Assembly (NCBI GenBank): GCA_026417415.1
Contig: JAOADG010000032.1
Coordinates: 1-59,342 of the forward strand
From: a bacterium
GTDB lineage: Bacteria; Electryoneota; JAOADG01
Direction: 5' to 3'
DNA length: 59,342 nucleotides
The notes beneath the pieces are model-generated. The model was not told the DNA's origin. It worked only from the letters and a program-made list of their open reading frames with translations, and made no database searches. The translations under genes were made by a program, and so were the position numbers. Below are positions 24,315-32,921 of this stretch, in pieces (position 1 is the first letter of the stretch; the number at the start of each line of letters is the position of its first letter).

Positions 24315-25730
24315 TTAGTTTTTTGCAGATTTAGGTACCCTTTCCATCATATATTCATGCATGGCTTTGGATGCTTTTCGTGCAGCACCCATAGCCAAAA
24401 TAACAGTCGCTGCACCAATCACCACATCTCCACCTGCATACACCCCTTCAATTGAAGTTAACCCATTTTCATCAGCAAGAATGTTTCCCCATTTGTTTGT
24501 ATTTAAGCCCGGAGTAGTTTGTGGAATCAATGGATTAGAGCCATTTCCAATAGAGACCACGATAACATCACACTCTTGCTCATATTCAGAATTGGGTATC
24601 ACCACAGGACGTCGTCTTCCACTGGCATCAGGTTCACCTAATTCCATTCGTACCAGACGCATCCCTTTTACCCATCCTTCTTCAGTACCCAGAATCTCGG
24701 TGGGATTGGTTAAAAATTGGAACTCAATTCCTTCTTCTTCCGCGTGATGAATCTCTTCTATCCTTGCTGGCATTTCATTTCTACTTCTACGATAGACCAC
24801 GGTAACTTTTTCAGCACCAAGTCGTAAAGCGGTCCTTGCGGCATCCATAGCCACGTTTCCACCCCCTAATACTGCCACTTTTTTCCCTCGGATGATGGGG
24901 GTATCTGCATTGGGAAAATCAAATGCACGCATCAGATTGCTACGCGTTAAAAACTCATTTGCAGAATACACGCCATTGTAATTTTCACCGGGTATATTCA
25001 TAAAATAGGGCAAGCCCGCACCTGTACCGAGAAATACTGTATCAAACTTTTCTTCATCAAGCAATTCATGAACGGTAAAAGTTCTACCGATTACCGCATT
25101 AAAAACAAATTTGACACCTAATCGTTCAAGATAATTAACTTCCGCCTCCACTATTTTCTTAGGCAAACGAAATTCAGGAATTCCATAGACCAATACTCCA
25201 CCTGCCTTATGCAATGCTTCAAATACTGTTACATCGTGCCCTAACAAAGCCAAATCTCCTGCAACAGTTAATCCAGCGGGACCACTACCCACGACTGCTA
25301 CCCTTCTACCGGTTGGTGGAGCACACGGAGGGATCTCTACCAAATTGTTTTCACGTTCATAATCCGCTGCAAATCGCTCCAAACGTCCGATTGCAACAGG
25401 TTCTTGTTTTATTCCAATCACACATACAATCTCACATTGATCCTCTTGTGGACACACACGTCCACAAATTGCTGGTAGCGCATTTCTTTCTTTGATTTTT
25501 CTGGCTGCAGCAGCAAATTCACCCTCTTTAATGAGTTTTATAAATGCAGGGATATCAATACCTACCGGACAACCATCCACGCATTTCGGATTTTTGCATT
25601 GGATACACCTACTTGCTTCGGCTACTGCCAATTCGGCAGTGTATCCATAAGGCACTTCAAGAAAATTTTTTGCTCGTACCAGCGGCTCTTGTTCGGGCAT
25701 TTTCTGGCGGGGGAGTTTTTCTTTTGGCAT
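24315..25730 (-). CDS. nfnB: NfnB/GltD-type NADPH-binding flavoprotein (large Nfn subunit)
   Basis: A 471-aa flavoprotein of the glutamate-synthase small-subunit family. N-terminal [4Fe-4S] motifs are CIQCKNPKCVDGCPVG and ICGRVCPQEDQCEIVC; the FAD site is RVAVVGSGPAGLTVAGDLA and the NADPH site KKVAVLGGGNVAMDAARTALRLGA. The family also serves as GltD, but no gltB (large glutamate synthase subunit) is present. The adjacent upstream gene is an NfnA/SudB-type subunit, so the pair fits NADH-dependent ferredoxin:NADP+ oxidoreductase (electron-bifurcating transhydrogenase) or sulfide dehydrogenase SudAB. It is the last gene of ackA-nfnA-nfnB and is closed by a terminator. Confidence 0.88.
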   Translation of the reverse strand: MPKEKLPRQKMPEQEPLVRAKNFLEVPYGYTAELAVAEASRCIQCKNPKCVDGCPVGIDIPAFIKLIKEGEFAAAARKIKERNALPAICGRVCPQEDQCEIVCVIGIKQEPVAIGRLERFAADYERENNLVEIPPCAPPTGRRVAVVGSGPAGLTVAGDLALLGHDVTVFEALHKAGGVLVYGIPEFRLPKKIVEAEVNYLERLGVKFVFNAVIGRTFTVHELLDEEKFDTVFLGTGAGLPYFMNIPGENYNGVYSANEFLTRSNLMRAFDFPNADTPIIRGKKVAVLGGGNVAMDAARTALRLGAEKVTVVYRRSRNEMPARIEEIHHAEEEGIEFQFLTNPTEILGTEEGWVKGMRLVRMELGEPDASGRRRPVVIPNSEYEQECDVIVVSIGNGSNPLIPQTTPGLNTNKWGNILADENGLTSIEGVYAGGDVVIGAATVILAMGAARKASKAMHEYMMERVPKSAKN

Positions 25731-25754
25731 CTATTGCTCTCCTGTCAGTCAATA

Positions 25755-26594
25755 TTAATGCCGCGTAGCGGCATGGGATAAATACAGTTCCAACGCTTCT
25801 TTTTCTTGTGGAAGATATTGTCTCTGTCTAAGCATGAGTTCTTTGAAATCCACTTTGTGTCCATCAAACTCAGGTCCATCTACACAAACAAATCGCGTTC
25901 TTCCATCCACACTCACTCGACACGCACCACACATTCCAGTCCCGTCCACCATAATGGGATTTAACGATACTAAGGTAGGTACATTGAACTCTTTGGTGAC
26001 CTTACAACAGGCATTCATCATTGGAACAGGTCCGATGGCAACCACCTCTTTCACCTCTTTGGTAGATAAGATGACCCTTAGTTCATCCGTCACAAAGCCG
26101 TGTGTACCATAACTTCCATCGTCAGTAGTAATGTGAAGTTCGTCGCAGATTTGACTCATTTCTTTTTCAAGAATCAATAAACTTTTGGTTCTTGCTCCGA
26201 TAATTCCAATAACATGGTTTCCTATTTTTTTCATGGCTTGTGCAATGGGATGAACCGGAGCAACACCGATACCACCACCAACCACACATACTGTACCGCG
26301 ATATTCAATGTGCGTCGGTTTTCCCAGTGGACCACAAACATCTGCCAACTGGTCGCCTACATTCATATCGCCTAATTCGTAAGTGGATTTTCCTACCTCT
26401 TGGAAGATAAGTGTGATGGTCCCTTTTTGTGGATCTGCATCAGCAATGGTCAGTGGAATTCGCTCTCCTAATTCTGTGGTGCGTAAAATAATGAATTGAC
26501 CTGCAAGACGTTTTTGAGCAATTCGCTCTGCAAGCACCACAATTTTTTTCACCCTATCTGCTAAAATCTCTTTTTCAAGAATGATATATCCCAT
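25755..26594 (-). CDS. nfnA: NfnA/SudB-type FAD/NAD-binding, [2Fe-2S] subunit
   Basis: A 279-aa ferredoxin reductase-like protein. The FAD-binding barrel has FIILRTTELGERIPLTIAD; the NAD-binding domain has VCVVGGGIGVAPVHPIA. The C-terminal [2Fe-2S] site is DGTGMCGACRVSVDG followed by FVCVDGPEFDGH, as in PyrK/SudB/NfnA. The DGPEFDGH motif is typical of the Sud/Nfn branch rather than of PyrK. It lies 3 nt after ackA and 24 nt before nfnB, so the three genes are one transcription unit. It takes electrons from NADH in the bifurcating complex, if the Nfn assignment is right. Confidence 0.88.
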   Translation of the reverse strand: MGYIILEKEILADRVKKIVVLAERIAQKRLAGQFIILRTTELGERIPLTIADADPQKGTITLIFQEVGKSTYELGDMNVGDQLADVCGPLGKPTHIEYRGTVCVVGGGIGVAPVHPIAQAMKKIGNHVIGIIGARTKSLLILEKEMSQICDELHITTDDGSYGTHGFVTDELRVILSTKEVKEVVAIGPVPMMNACCKVTKEFNVPTLVSLNPIMVDGTGMCGACRVSVDGRTRFVCVDGPEFDGHKVDFKELMLRQRQYLPQEKEALELYLSHAATRH

Positions 26595-26597
26595 GCA

Positions 26598-27812
26598 TTA
26601 ACCCTTTTGAAGTTCACGAACTAACTTTTCAGTATCCCTCGCAATAACCAATTCTTCATTGGTGGGAATGACCAAAACCCGTACTTTAGACGATTCATCA
26701 CTAATGTCACGTTCAGTATTGGGTAAATTCTCATTGGCAACATAGTTAAGGACGATACCCATTTGCTCTAAATTCTGTAAAACACGTTTACGAACTTCTG
26801 CTGCATTTTCACCAATACCACCAGTAAATACAACTGCATCTAAGCTTCCTAATACCGTCCAATACGCACCAAGATATTTTCGAATTCTATAACAAAAAAC
26901 ATTGAGTGCTAAATTGGCACGTTCATTTCCGTTTCTAATCTCATTTAAAATATCTCTCATATCTGAAGATGTACCGGAAAGCCCAATTAGTCCGCTGTGT
27001 TTATTCATTAACGCATTGGCTTCGGCTCGTGAGAGATCCTCTTTTTCCATAATGTGCAATAGAGCAGCAGGATCAATATCGCCACACCTTGCACCCATCA
27101 CTAGCCCCTCTACCGGTGTAAAGCCCATGGAGGTATCTACCGATTTTCCATAGTTTACAGCTGCCATACTGCAACCATTTCCTAAATGAATGGTAATCAG
27201 TTTTAATTCTGTTATCGGTCTCTTTAGCATTGCAGCAGCACGATGGGCAACATAGTAATGGCTGGTTCCGTGAAAACCAAATCGCCGAATGCTATACCTT
27301 TTGTACAGAACATAAGGCAAAGCGTACATATATGCATAATCTGGAATAGTATGATGAAACGCAGTGTCAAATACGCCCACTTGAGGAATTGTAGGCATTA
27401 ATTGTTTACATGCTTTAATTCCTTTGATATTCGCCGGATTATGCAAGGGTGCGAGTTCAATACATTCATGAAGTTGTGCCATCACCTCATCATCAATCAT
27501 TACCGAACCTGTAAACTTCTCGCCACCATGTACAACACGATGTCCGACAGCATCAATCTCGTTACGATCTTTGATTACGCCATGGTTAGATGACATTAAG
27601 ATAGCAAGAATGTATTCAATGGCTACTTGGTGGTCAATGATTTCAGAAACCAATTTGACCTTATCACCATCTATGCGGTGGTGATTCAAAATTGCATCAC
27701 GCATTCCAATGCGTTCAACAAGCCCTTTGGCTAAAGGTTGTTCGCCTTTATCCGTATCAAACAGTTGATACTTGATAGAAGAACTTCCACAATTCAGGAC
27801 GAGGATTTTCAT
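26598..27812 (-). CDS. ackA: acetate kinase
   Basis: Makes ATP from acetyl phosphate and ADP, or the reverse. Motifs: N-terminal MKILVLNCGSSSIKYQLFD (phosphate 1), VGHRVVHGGE, FDTAFHHTIPDYAYMYALP, RRFGFHGTSHYYVAHRAA, HLGNGCSMAAV, and VFTGGIGENAAEVR. The length of 404 aa is normal. The start is placed at MKIL, with GGAG 7 nt upstream; an ATG 17 codons earlier gives an atypical extension. No phosphotransacetylase gene is beside it. Linkage to the Nfn pair suggests fermentative or acetate-based energy metabolism with NAD(P)H balancing. Confidence 0.96.
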   Translation of the reverse strand: MKILVLNCGSSSIKYQLFDTDKGEQPLAKGLVERIGMRDAILNHHRIDGDKVKLVSEIIDHQVAIEYILAILMSSNHGVIKDRNEIDAVGHRVVHGGEKFTGSVMIDDEVMAQLHECIELAPLHNPANIKGIKACKQLMPTIPQVGVFDTAFHHTIPDYAYMYALPYVLYKRYSIRRFGFHGTSHYYVAHRAAAMLKRPITELKLITIHLGNGCSMAAVNYGKSVDTSMGFTPVEGLVMGARCGDIDPAALLHIMEKEDLSRAEANALMNKHSGLIGLSGTSSDMRDILNEIRNGNERANLALNVFCYRIRKYLGAYWTVLGSLDAVVFTGGIGENAAEVRKRVLQNLEQMGIVLNYVANENLPNTERDISDESSKVRVLVIPTNEELVIARDTEKLVRELQKG

Positions 27813-27979
27813 AGGTTGGCTCCATATGGATCGTTCAGGTAGGTAGAGAAAATAGGTTCCCATTCCTAAAACAAAGTTAAAAGATAATACAAAAAATTGT
27901 GAACTGGTAATTGTTTAATTTCTACTGTTTGAGTAGAAAATGGAATTGTTGTTCATTGAAAGAGAGGTCTGCGAGTGAT

Positions 27980-27991
27980 ACAGAATTCTGT
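27980..27991. promoter_or_regulatory. 12-bp perfect palindrome, possible operator
   Basis: ACAGAATTCTGT is self-complementary and lies 71 nt upstream of the TTG start of the MFS exporter gene, in the 249-bp divergent region with ackA. A second hairpin, TTTCTACT-GTTTG-AGTAGAAA, lies near 27917-27938. No other sites of the same sequence were noticed. Function is not shown. Confidence 0.25.
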
Positions 27992-28061
27992 CGTTTTTTT
28001 GAAATGGTTTAAAATTGAATTAACTTGATTTGTAGAACCTTATTAATAATGTATCGGTGCA

Positions 28062-29279
28062 TTGAACTTTCTTCTAAGAACCACATTTCGTGCCTTCACG
28101 CATAGAAACTACAAGTTATTTTGGACTGGGCACGCCATCTCTTTAATTGGCAGCTGGATGCAAACGCTGGCTCAGGGTTGGTTGGTTTGGCGTTTAACTC
28201 ATTCTCCCTTTTGGTTAGGCGTTGCCAGTGCAATGTCTCAATTGCCTTCGTTACTATTGGGCTCAGTAGGAGGAGTCATTGTTGATCGTTCACGAAAACG
28301 TCTCGTTTTATTCATCACTCAAAGCGGTCTAGCCATAACCGCAATGTTATTGGCCATTCTCACATTTTTCGAGATCATCCGAGTGGAAGTAGTGGTTTTT
28401 CTGGCTGCAGTATCCGGAATTTTTGCAGCAATTGATGCACCTGCTAGATTATCATTTGTTCAAGATTTAGTGGGAAAAGAAGATGTGGGAAATGCTGTTG
28501 CCATCAATTCTACCACCTTTAATGCCGCCAGATTGGTTGGACCATCCATTGCTGGAATTTTAGTCCCTTATATTGGTGAAGCGGGTTGTTTCTTTCTGAA
28601 CTCAATTTCTTATGCCGCTCTGTTATTCACCTTGAGCTTAATGACCAATCTTCCAAAACCTATTCCCAATCATCACAATTCTTTTCGTGAGCAGTGGTTA
28701 GAAGCATTTCAATATGTTCAACATTCACAACTCCATCGGCTTATATTGCTTAATACAGCAGCATTTGGTTCCTTTGCCTTTGCCTATACAGTTTTAGCCC
28801 CTGCTTTTGCTGGAAAAGTTTTGAATATCGGAGTACAGGGATTAGGATTATTGATGGGAACGGTGGGTGCAGGCGCACTTACAGGTGGTTTGACTTTAGC
28901 AAGCTTTCCAAGAAATACCCCTCGTGGAAAAATTATACGAGTATCTGGGTTTATACTCTCTTTAGTCGTTTTCATTTTTTCAATTTCAAAGATAATTCCA
29001 CTTTCTTTCGTAATGCTGTTTTTGATTGGTTTTTCGGGTATTTTTTTACTTGCTTCCAGCAATACCGTTTTACAACTTCATACTCCTGATCATTTACGTG
29101 GTCGTGTTTTAGGATTATATACCACTTGCTTTTTGGGTGTTTCACCAATCGGTCATTTTCTGGTGGGCTCTTTGGCTGAAAGAATTGGCATCCAAACAGC
29201 ATTAGCTCTGGTTAGTGGACTTTGTTTTTTGATTGCCCTATTTACTTTAGGTAGAAATCAAGCATTGCGGAAAGTGTAA
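28062..29279 (+). CDS. MFS transporter of the EntS/enterobactin-exporter-like group
   Basis: A 405-aa protein with about 12 hydrophobic segments. The opening FRAFTHRNYKLFWTGHAISLIGSWMQTLAQGWLVWRLT (in parts) and PSLLLGSVGGVIVDRSRKR loop 2-3 motif place it in the MFS_3 family, whose members export siderophores, drugs or metabolites. The substrate is unknown. The start is TTG at 28062; no ATG or GTG fits in frame. The stop is directly followed by the ATG of tag without a gap, so the two genes are coupled. The upstream region may carry TTGATT and TAATGT promoter elements. Confidence 0.87.
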   Translation: MNFLLRTTFRAFTHRNYKLFWTGHAISLIGSWMQTLAQGWLVWRLTHSPFWLGVASAMSQLPSLLLGSVGGVIVDRSRKRLVLFITQSGLAITAMLLAILTFFEIIRVEVVVFLAAVSGIFAAIDAPARLSFVQDLVGKEDVGNAVAINSTTFNAARLVGPSIAGILVPYIGEAGCFFLNSISYAALLFTLSLMTNLPKPIPNHHNSFREQWLEAFQYVQHSQLHRLILLNTAAFGSFAFAYTVLAPAFAGKVLNIGVQGLGLLMGTVGAGALTGGLTLASFPRNTPRGKIIRVSGFILSLVVFIFSISKIIPLSFVMLFLIGFSGIFLLASSNTVLQLHTPDHLRGRVLGLYTTCFLGVSPIGHFLVGSLAERIGIQTALALVSGLCFLIALFTLGRNQALRKV

Positions 29280-29834
29280 ATGAGTCAGGTGGGAACAGAT
29301 GGCATTTTTAGATGTGATTGGGCTTATGAGCATCCACTGTTACTTGCGTATCACGATGAAGAGTATGGAATACCAATCCACGACGATAACTTGTTATTTG
29401 AACGATTGGTTTTAGAACAAATGCAAGCAGGTTTATCTTGGTTAACTGTCCTGAAAAAACGACATTATCTTCGAGAAGCGATGGATCAATTTCAAGTTTC
29501 CATTGTGGCTCATTATGATGATCAAAAACTCGTACAACTGTTATCCAATGCAAATCTTATTCGGAACCGAAAAAAACTGGTTTCAGCCATTGAAGTTGCG
29601 AAAAGAATCAACCAATGGCATCTACAAGGTTATTCTTTTGATCAATGGTTAAAAGAGAATGGCAGTCGGATCACCGAGTTAGAGGAATGGGTCACACTTT
29701 TTAAGCAAACCTTTGTTTTTGTAGGATATGAAATCGTGAAGGAGTTTTTGTTAAGTATTGGTATTCTTGAATATCCTCACCAACCGAAGTGTTTTTTAGT
29801 CCACCGTAAAGTAAACTTTTTTGAAAGGAATTAG
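29280..29834 (+). CDS. tag: DNA-3-methyladenine glycosylase I
   Basis: Removes 3-methyladenine from alkylated DNA (base-excision repair). Family motifs: RCDWAYEHPLLLAYHDEEYGIP with the zinc Cys/His, LFERLVLEQMQAGLSWLTVLKKR, and RNRKKLVSAIEVA. A C-terminal His and Cys (YPHQPKCF) are in place for the structural zinc. The length of 184 aa is normal for the family. It starts directly at the MFS stop codon and is followed after 9 nt by the aldo/keto reductase gene. Confidence 0.93.
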   Translation: MSQVGTDGIFRCDWAYEHPLLLAYHDEEYGIPIHDDNLLFERLVLEQMQAGLSWLTVLKKRHYLREAMDQFQVSIVAHYDDQKLVQLLSNANLIRNRKKLVSAIEVAKRINQWHLQGYSFDQWLKENGSRITELEEWVTLFKQTFVFVGYEIVKEFLLSIGILEYPHQPKCFLVHRKVNFFERN

Positions 29835-29843
29835 GGGGAACTC

Positions 29844-30854
29844 GTGAAATACAAATTGCTTGGACATAGTGAATTACTGGTATCCGAATTATGTTTAGGT
29901 ACGATGACCATGGGCTGGCAAAATGATGAACGCGAATCGTTTGAAATTTTAACCTATGCCTTTGATCATGGCATTCAATTTATTGACACAGCAGATGTTT
30001 ATAGCCGTTGGGTTCCCGGTAATCCGGGGGGTGTTTCTGAAACCATTATTGGAAACTGGATAAAAAAGCGTGGAATCCCACGACATGATCTTATTCTTGC
30101 TACTAAAGTTCGTGGTAGAATGTGGGATGGTGAAGATGGTGAAGGACTATCAGCAAAACATATTGCGCGAGCAATTGATGATTCGCTCCGCCGTTTGCAG
30201 ATGGATACAGTAGATTTATACCAATGCCACGCTCCGGATTACAATACACCAATTCAAGAAACTTGGTATGCTCTCTCCCAATTGGTCAAAGACGGTAAGG
30301 TACGATATTTAGGATTATCCAATTACAATGGTGCACAGCATTTAGAAATCATTCAATTTGCAAAATCCGAAGGATTGCCATTGCCTGTATCTACCCAACC
30401 GAAGTACAATCTTACTGTGCGAGGCGAAGTAGAACTGGATTTAGTACCCATAATTCAAAAGTATCGTATAGGGATGATTCCCTATAGTCCATTAGAAGGT
30501 GGATTGTTAACCGGAAAGTATCGCCGAGATCAAGATTTGCCGCACAATGCACGACATACCTTAAATGGACGTGCTTTAGAAAAATTAACCGATCAAGTGG
30601 TTGAAATACTTCGGATCTTAGAACGAATTGCTAAAGAACGGAATGTGTCTATGGCGGCTGTTGCGATTGCTTGGATGCAACGTTGGGATTGGATGACTTC
30701 GCCGATTATTGGTGCTACCTCCATTCAACAATTGCAAGAATCGCTCCAATCCACAGAATTCACACTAACCGATGAGGAGTGGCAATGGTTAAGCGATGCA
30801 AGTCAGTACGATGAGCAATCCATTCATTTTATTCAACGTGGTCCTGTAACTTAG
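29844..30854 (+). CDS. aldo/keto reductase
   Basis: A 336-aa NADPH-dependent oxidoreductase of the TIM-barrel AKR superfamily. It opens YKLLGHSELLVSELCLGTMTMGWQND; the catalytic Asp/Tyr pair is in FIDTADVYSRW, the Lys in LILATKVRGRMWDG and the His in VDLYQCHAPD. The C-terminal cofactor segment IIGATSIQQLQESLQ is present. The closest group is AKR11/Tas-like. The substrate is unknown. The GTG start is preceded by AGGGGGAA. It lies 9 nt after tag and 13 nt before the DUF2892 gene. Confidence 0.92.
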   Translation: MKYKLLGHSELLVSELCLGTMTMGWQNDERESFEILTYAFDHGIQFIDTADVYSRWVPGNPGGVSETIIGNWIKKRGIPRHDLILATKVRGRMWDGEDGEGLSAKHIARAIDDSLRRLQMDTVDLYQCHAPDYNTPIQETWYALSQLVKDGKVRYLGLSNYNGAQHLEIIQFAKSEGLPLPVSTQPKYNLTVRGEVELDLVPIIQKYRIGMIPYSPLEGGLLTGKYRRDQDLPHNARHTLNGRALEKLTDQVVEILRILERIAKERNVSMAAVAIAWMQRWDWMTSPIIGATSIQQLQESLQSTEFTLTDEEWQWLSDASQYDEQSIHFIQRGPVT

Positions 30855-30867
30855 AATAGGAGGCAGA

Positions 30868-31065
30868 ATGAAAAAAAATGTTGGGGGTATGGATCGTTTG
30901 ATGCGATTTATTGTTGGTGCTTCGTTTACCTTATGGGGGATATTGGGTGGACCGTGGTGGACCTGGATTGGTGTAGTTATTTTACTGACTTCTATTACAC
31001 AAAAATGTTTCATTTATTCTTTAATTGGATTCACTACGCACTTTCATAAAAGAGATTTTTTTTAG
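30868..31065 (+). CDS. DUF2892 (YgaP-type) small membrane protein
   Basis: A 65-aa protein starting KKNVGGMDRLMRFIVGASFTL, a pattern diagnostic of DUF2892 transmembrane domains. A second hydrophobic segment (TWIGVVILLTSITQ) follows, ending with KCFIYSLIGF, where related proteins have a CPLY.LLG motif. GGAGG precedes the ATG. Such domains accompany rhodanese in YgaP, but here it is stand-alone. Function unknown. Confidence 0.82.
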   Translation: MKKNVGGMDRLMRFIVGASFTLWGILGGPWWTWIGVVILLTSITQKCFIYSLIGFTTHFHKRDFF

Positions 31066-31141
31066 AATGTATTTGTTATTCTAAATTGTGTTAGATTATT
31101 TTTACAAGTTCTTCAACATTAGAAAATCTTATGAAGGGGGT

Positions 31142-32083
31142 ATGAAATTTGGAATCCTGTTGATCTGTTTTTTGATGGTTCCTTTAGGATGCAGTAAACA
31201 CAATCCAAAAACAGAACCAAGGAAACATCAAAAACAGTTTGTAACTACCACAGTTTTATTAAAAGAAATTGTGTCCAATGTTACGAAAGATTCTGTACAT
31301 ATAACCGTTTTAATTCCTAACCAAACTGATCCACATCTTTACTCACCCACTCCAAACGATATTCAAAAAATTGCGAAAGCCGATTTCATTCTACTCAATG
31401 GATTGGGATTAGAAGGTTCCTTTCAAAAAACGATAGTAGAAAATGCAAAAGGGATAATCTATTCGTTTGGAGATACAGTTTTATCCACTTCAGAAGACAA
31501 TCTTAGGGAAGATGATATTGAATTGCATCAAGAGCACAAGGAACATTCGCACCAAGATCCTCATTTTTGGTTTGACCCTCTTTTTGTGCATCACGGTCTA
31601 CAAAAACTCGTTGGTTTTTTAGCAGACCAGTTTCCCAACTGTCGGGATTATTTTTATCAAAACGGAAATGCTTACCTCGACTCGCTATTCCGTGTTCATA
31701 CGACCATTCAAAGCTATGTTTCAAAGGTACCAGTTTCCAAAAGATTGATTGTAAGTGATCACTTCCAATTTTCTTATTTTTGTAAACGATATGGATTTAA
31801 GGAAGTTGGTGCGATAGTTCCGAGTTTACATACCCATTCAGCCCCATCATCACGTGAACTTGGAAGATTAAGCCAACTTATTCGTGAACAAAAGATTGAG
31901 GTTTTGTTTGTTGATCGCTTTTCACAAAGTACGGTTGCACAGCAGTTTGCTAACGATCTGCAAATTCGTATGATCCCTTTACAAACGTTTTCTCTGGGAG
32001 AAAAAGGTTCAGGAACGGAAACATACATTCAATTTTTATGGTGGAATGCCAAACAAATCTGTGATGCTTTAATGGAAAAATAG
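31142..32083 (+). CDS. znuA: zinc/manganese ABC transporter substrate-binding lipoprotein (ZnuA-like)
   Basis: A 313-aa binding protein of the metal (cluster 9) family. The lipobox is VPLGCSKH, so the mature form is anchored in a membrane. Metal ligands are expected at NQTDPHLYSPTPND, in PHFWFDP, in SDHFQFSYF and in the late VLFVDRF region. A His-rich loop (HQEHKEHSHQDPH) lies near residue 130, as in zinc-specific ZnuA proteins. The start is placed at MKFGILL with AAGGGGG very close upstream; a GTG 18 codons earlier is less likely because the signal peptide would be buried. It is first in znuA-znuC-znuB. Confidence 0.9.
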   Translation: MKFGILLICFLMVPLGCSKHNPKTEPRKHQKQFVTTTVLLKEIVSNVTKDSVHITVLIPNQTDPHLYSPTPNDIQKIAKADFILLNGLGLEGSFQKTIVENAKGIIYSFGDTVLSTSEDNLREDDIELHQEHKEHSHQDPHFWFDPLFVHHGLQKLVGFLADQFPNCRDYFYQNGNAYLDSLFRVHTTIQSYVSKVPVSKRLIVSDHFQFSYFCKRYGFKEVGAIVPSLHTHSAPSSRELGRLSQLIREQKIEVLFVDRFSQSTVAQQFANDLQIRMIPLQTFSLGEKGSGTETYIQFLWWNAKQICDALMEK

Positions 32084-32084
32084 G

Positions 32085-32921
32085 ATGTGGAAAAACCGAA
32101 CCAACGATCAACATGTTCATTCTTCTGAAGTGCCTTTTCTTCAGGTAGAACAACTATCCCATTCTTTTGGTGAGAACCTTGCTTTGGATCAACTTCAATT
32201 TACAATCCAAAAAGGTGAGGTAATCGGATTAGTAGGACCAAATGGTGCAGGAAAAAGCACCCTCTTGCAACTGCTTGCGGGTATCCTCCCTGTCCAACAA
32301 GGAAAGATTCTTTTTTATGGTACTGAACCCAACAAACATCTATGTATTGGTTATATTCCTCAACGCCCGTCTATTCGTTGGAATTTTCCCATTACTGTCA
32401 ATGAAATGGTCATGATGGGACGCGTTAGAAAAATACCTTTTTTTCGCCTTCCAACTTCTAAAGATTGGTCAATTGTTCGTCAAGCATTAGAAACCGTACA
32501 ACTGGAATCCTTTGCTTCTAAACCCATTGATGCTCTTTCAGGTGGTCAACTGCAGCGCCTATTTTTAGCCAGAGCATTAGCCCAAGAAGCGGAACTTCTA
32601 TTGTTAGATGAGCCGTTGAATCATTTGGATCAATCCTCAAGAAAGCTATTTTTACAAACACTTCAGCAAATTCATTCTTCGGGAACAACAATCATTTTAG
32701 CGTTACATGATTTAATCATTGCTTCCAAGTATTGTAATCGTGTTATGGTTCTAAATCAACGTATCTTTGCTTTTGGTACACCCAAACAAGTTTTATCTGA
32801 TACGACATTTTATCAAGCATATCCTACCCATTTCTCTTCTTTTCAAGCATTTCATGCATCGTTACTTTTGGACGATTCCTGTCATTCGTTAGAGGATTCT
32901 GACGATGAACCTGTTTCTTGA
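32085..32921 (+). CDS. znuC: zinc/manganese ABC transporter ATP-binding protein (ZnuC-like)
   Basis: A 278-aa ATPase. Walker A GPNGAGKST, Q-loop IPQRPSIRWNFPI (the metal-family hallmark), signature LSGGQLQRL, Walker B LLLDEPLNHLD and H-loop ALHD are all intact. It starts one base after the znuA stop and overlaps znuB by 17 nt. The C-terminus after the ATPase fold carries a short acidic tail (EDSDDEP). It powers metal uptake with ZnuA and ZnuB. Confidence 0.93.
   Translation: MWKNRTNDQHVHSSEVPFLQVEQLSHSFGENLALDQLQFTIQKGEVIGLVGPNGAGKSTLLQLLAGILPVQQGKILFYGTEPNKHLCIGYIPQRPSIRWNFPITVNEMVMMGRVRKIPFFRLPTSKDWSIVRQALETVQLESFASKPIDALSGGQLQRLFLARALAQEAELLLLDEPLNHLDQSSRKLFLQTLQQIHSSGTTIILALHDLIIASKYCNRVMVLNQRIFAFGTPKQVLSDTTFYQAYPTHFSSFQAFHASLLLDDSCHSLEDSDDEPVS

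Noticed and set aside
24315-25730. Glutamate synthase small subunit (GltD) as part of GOGAT
   Set aside because: There is no gltB adjacent, and the neighbouring nfnA-type gene with a DGPEFDGH motif favours Nfn or Sud.
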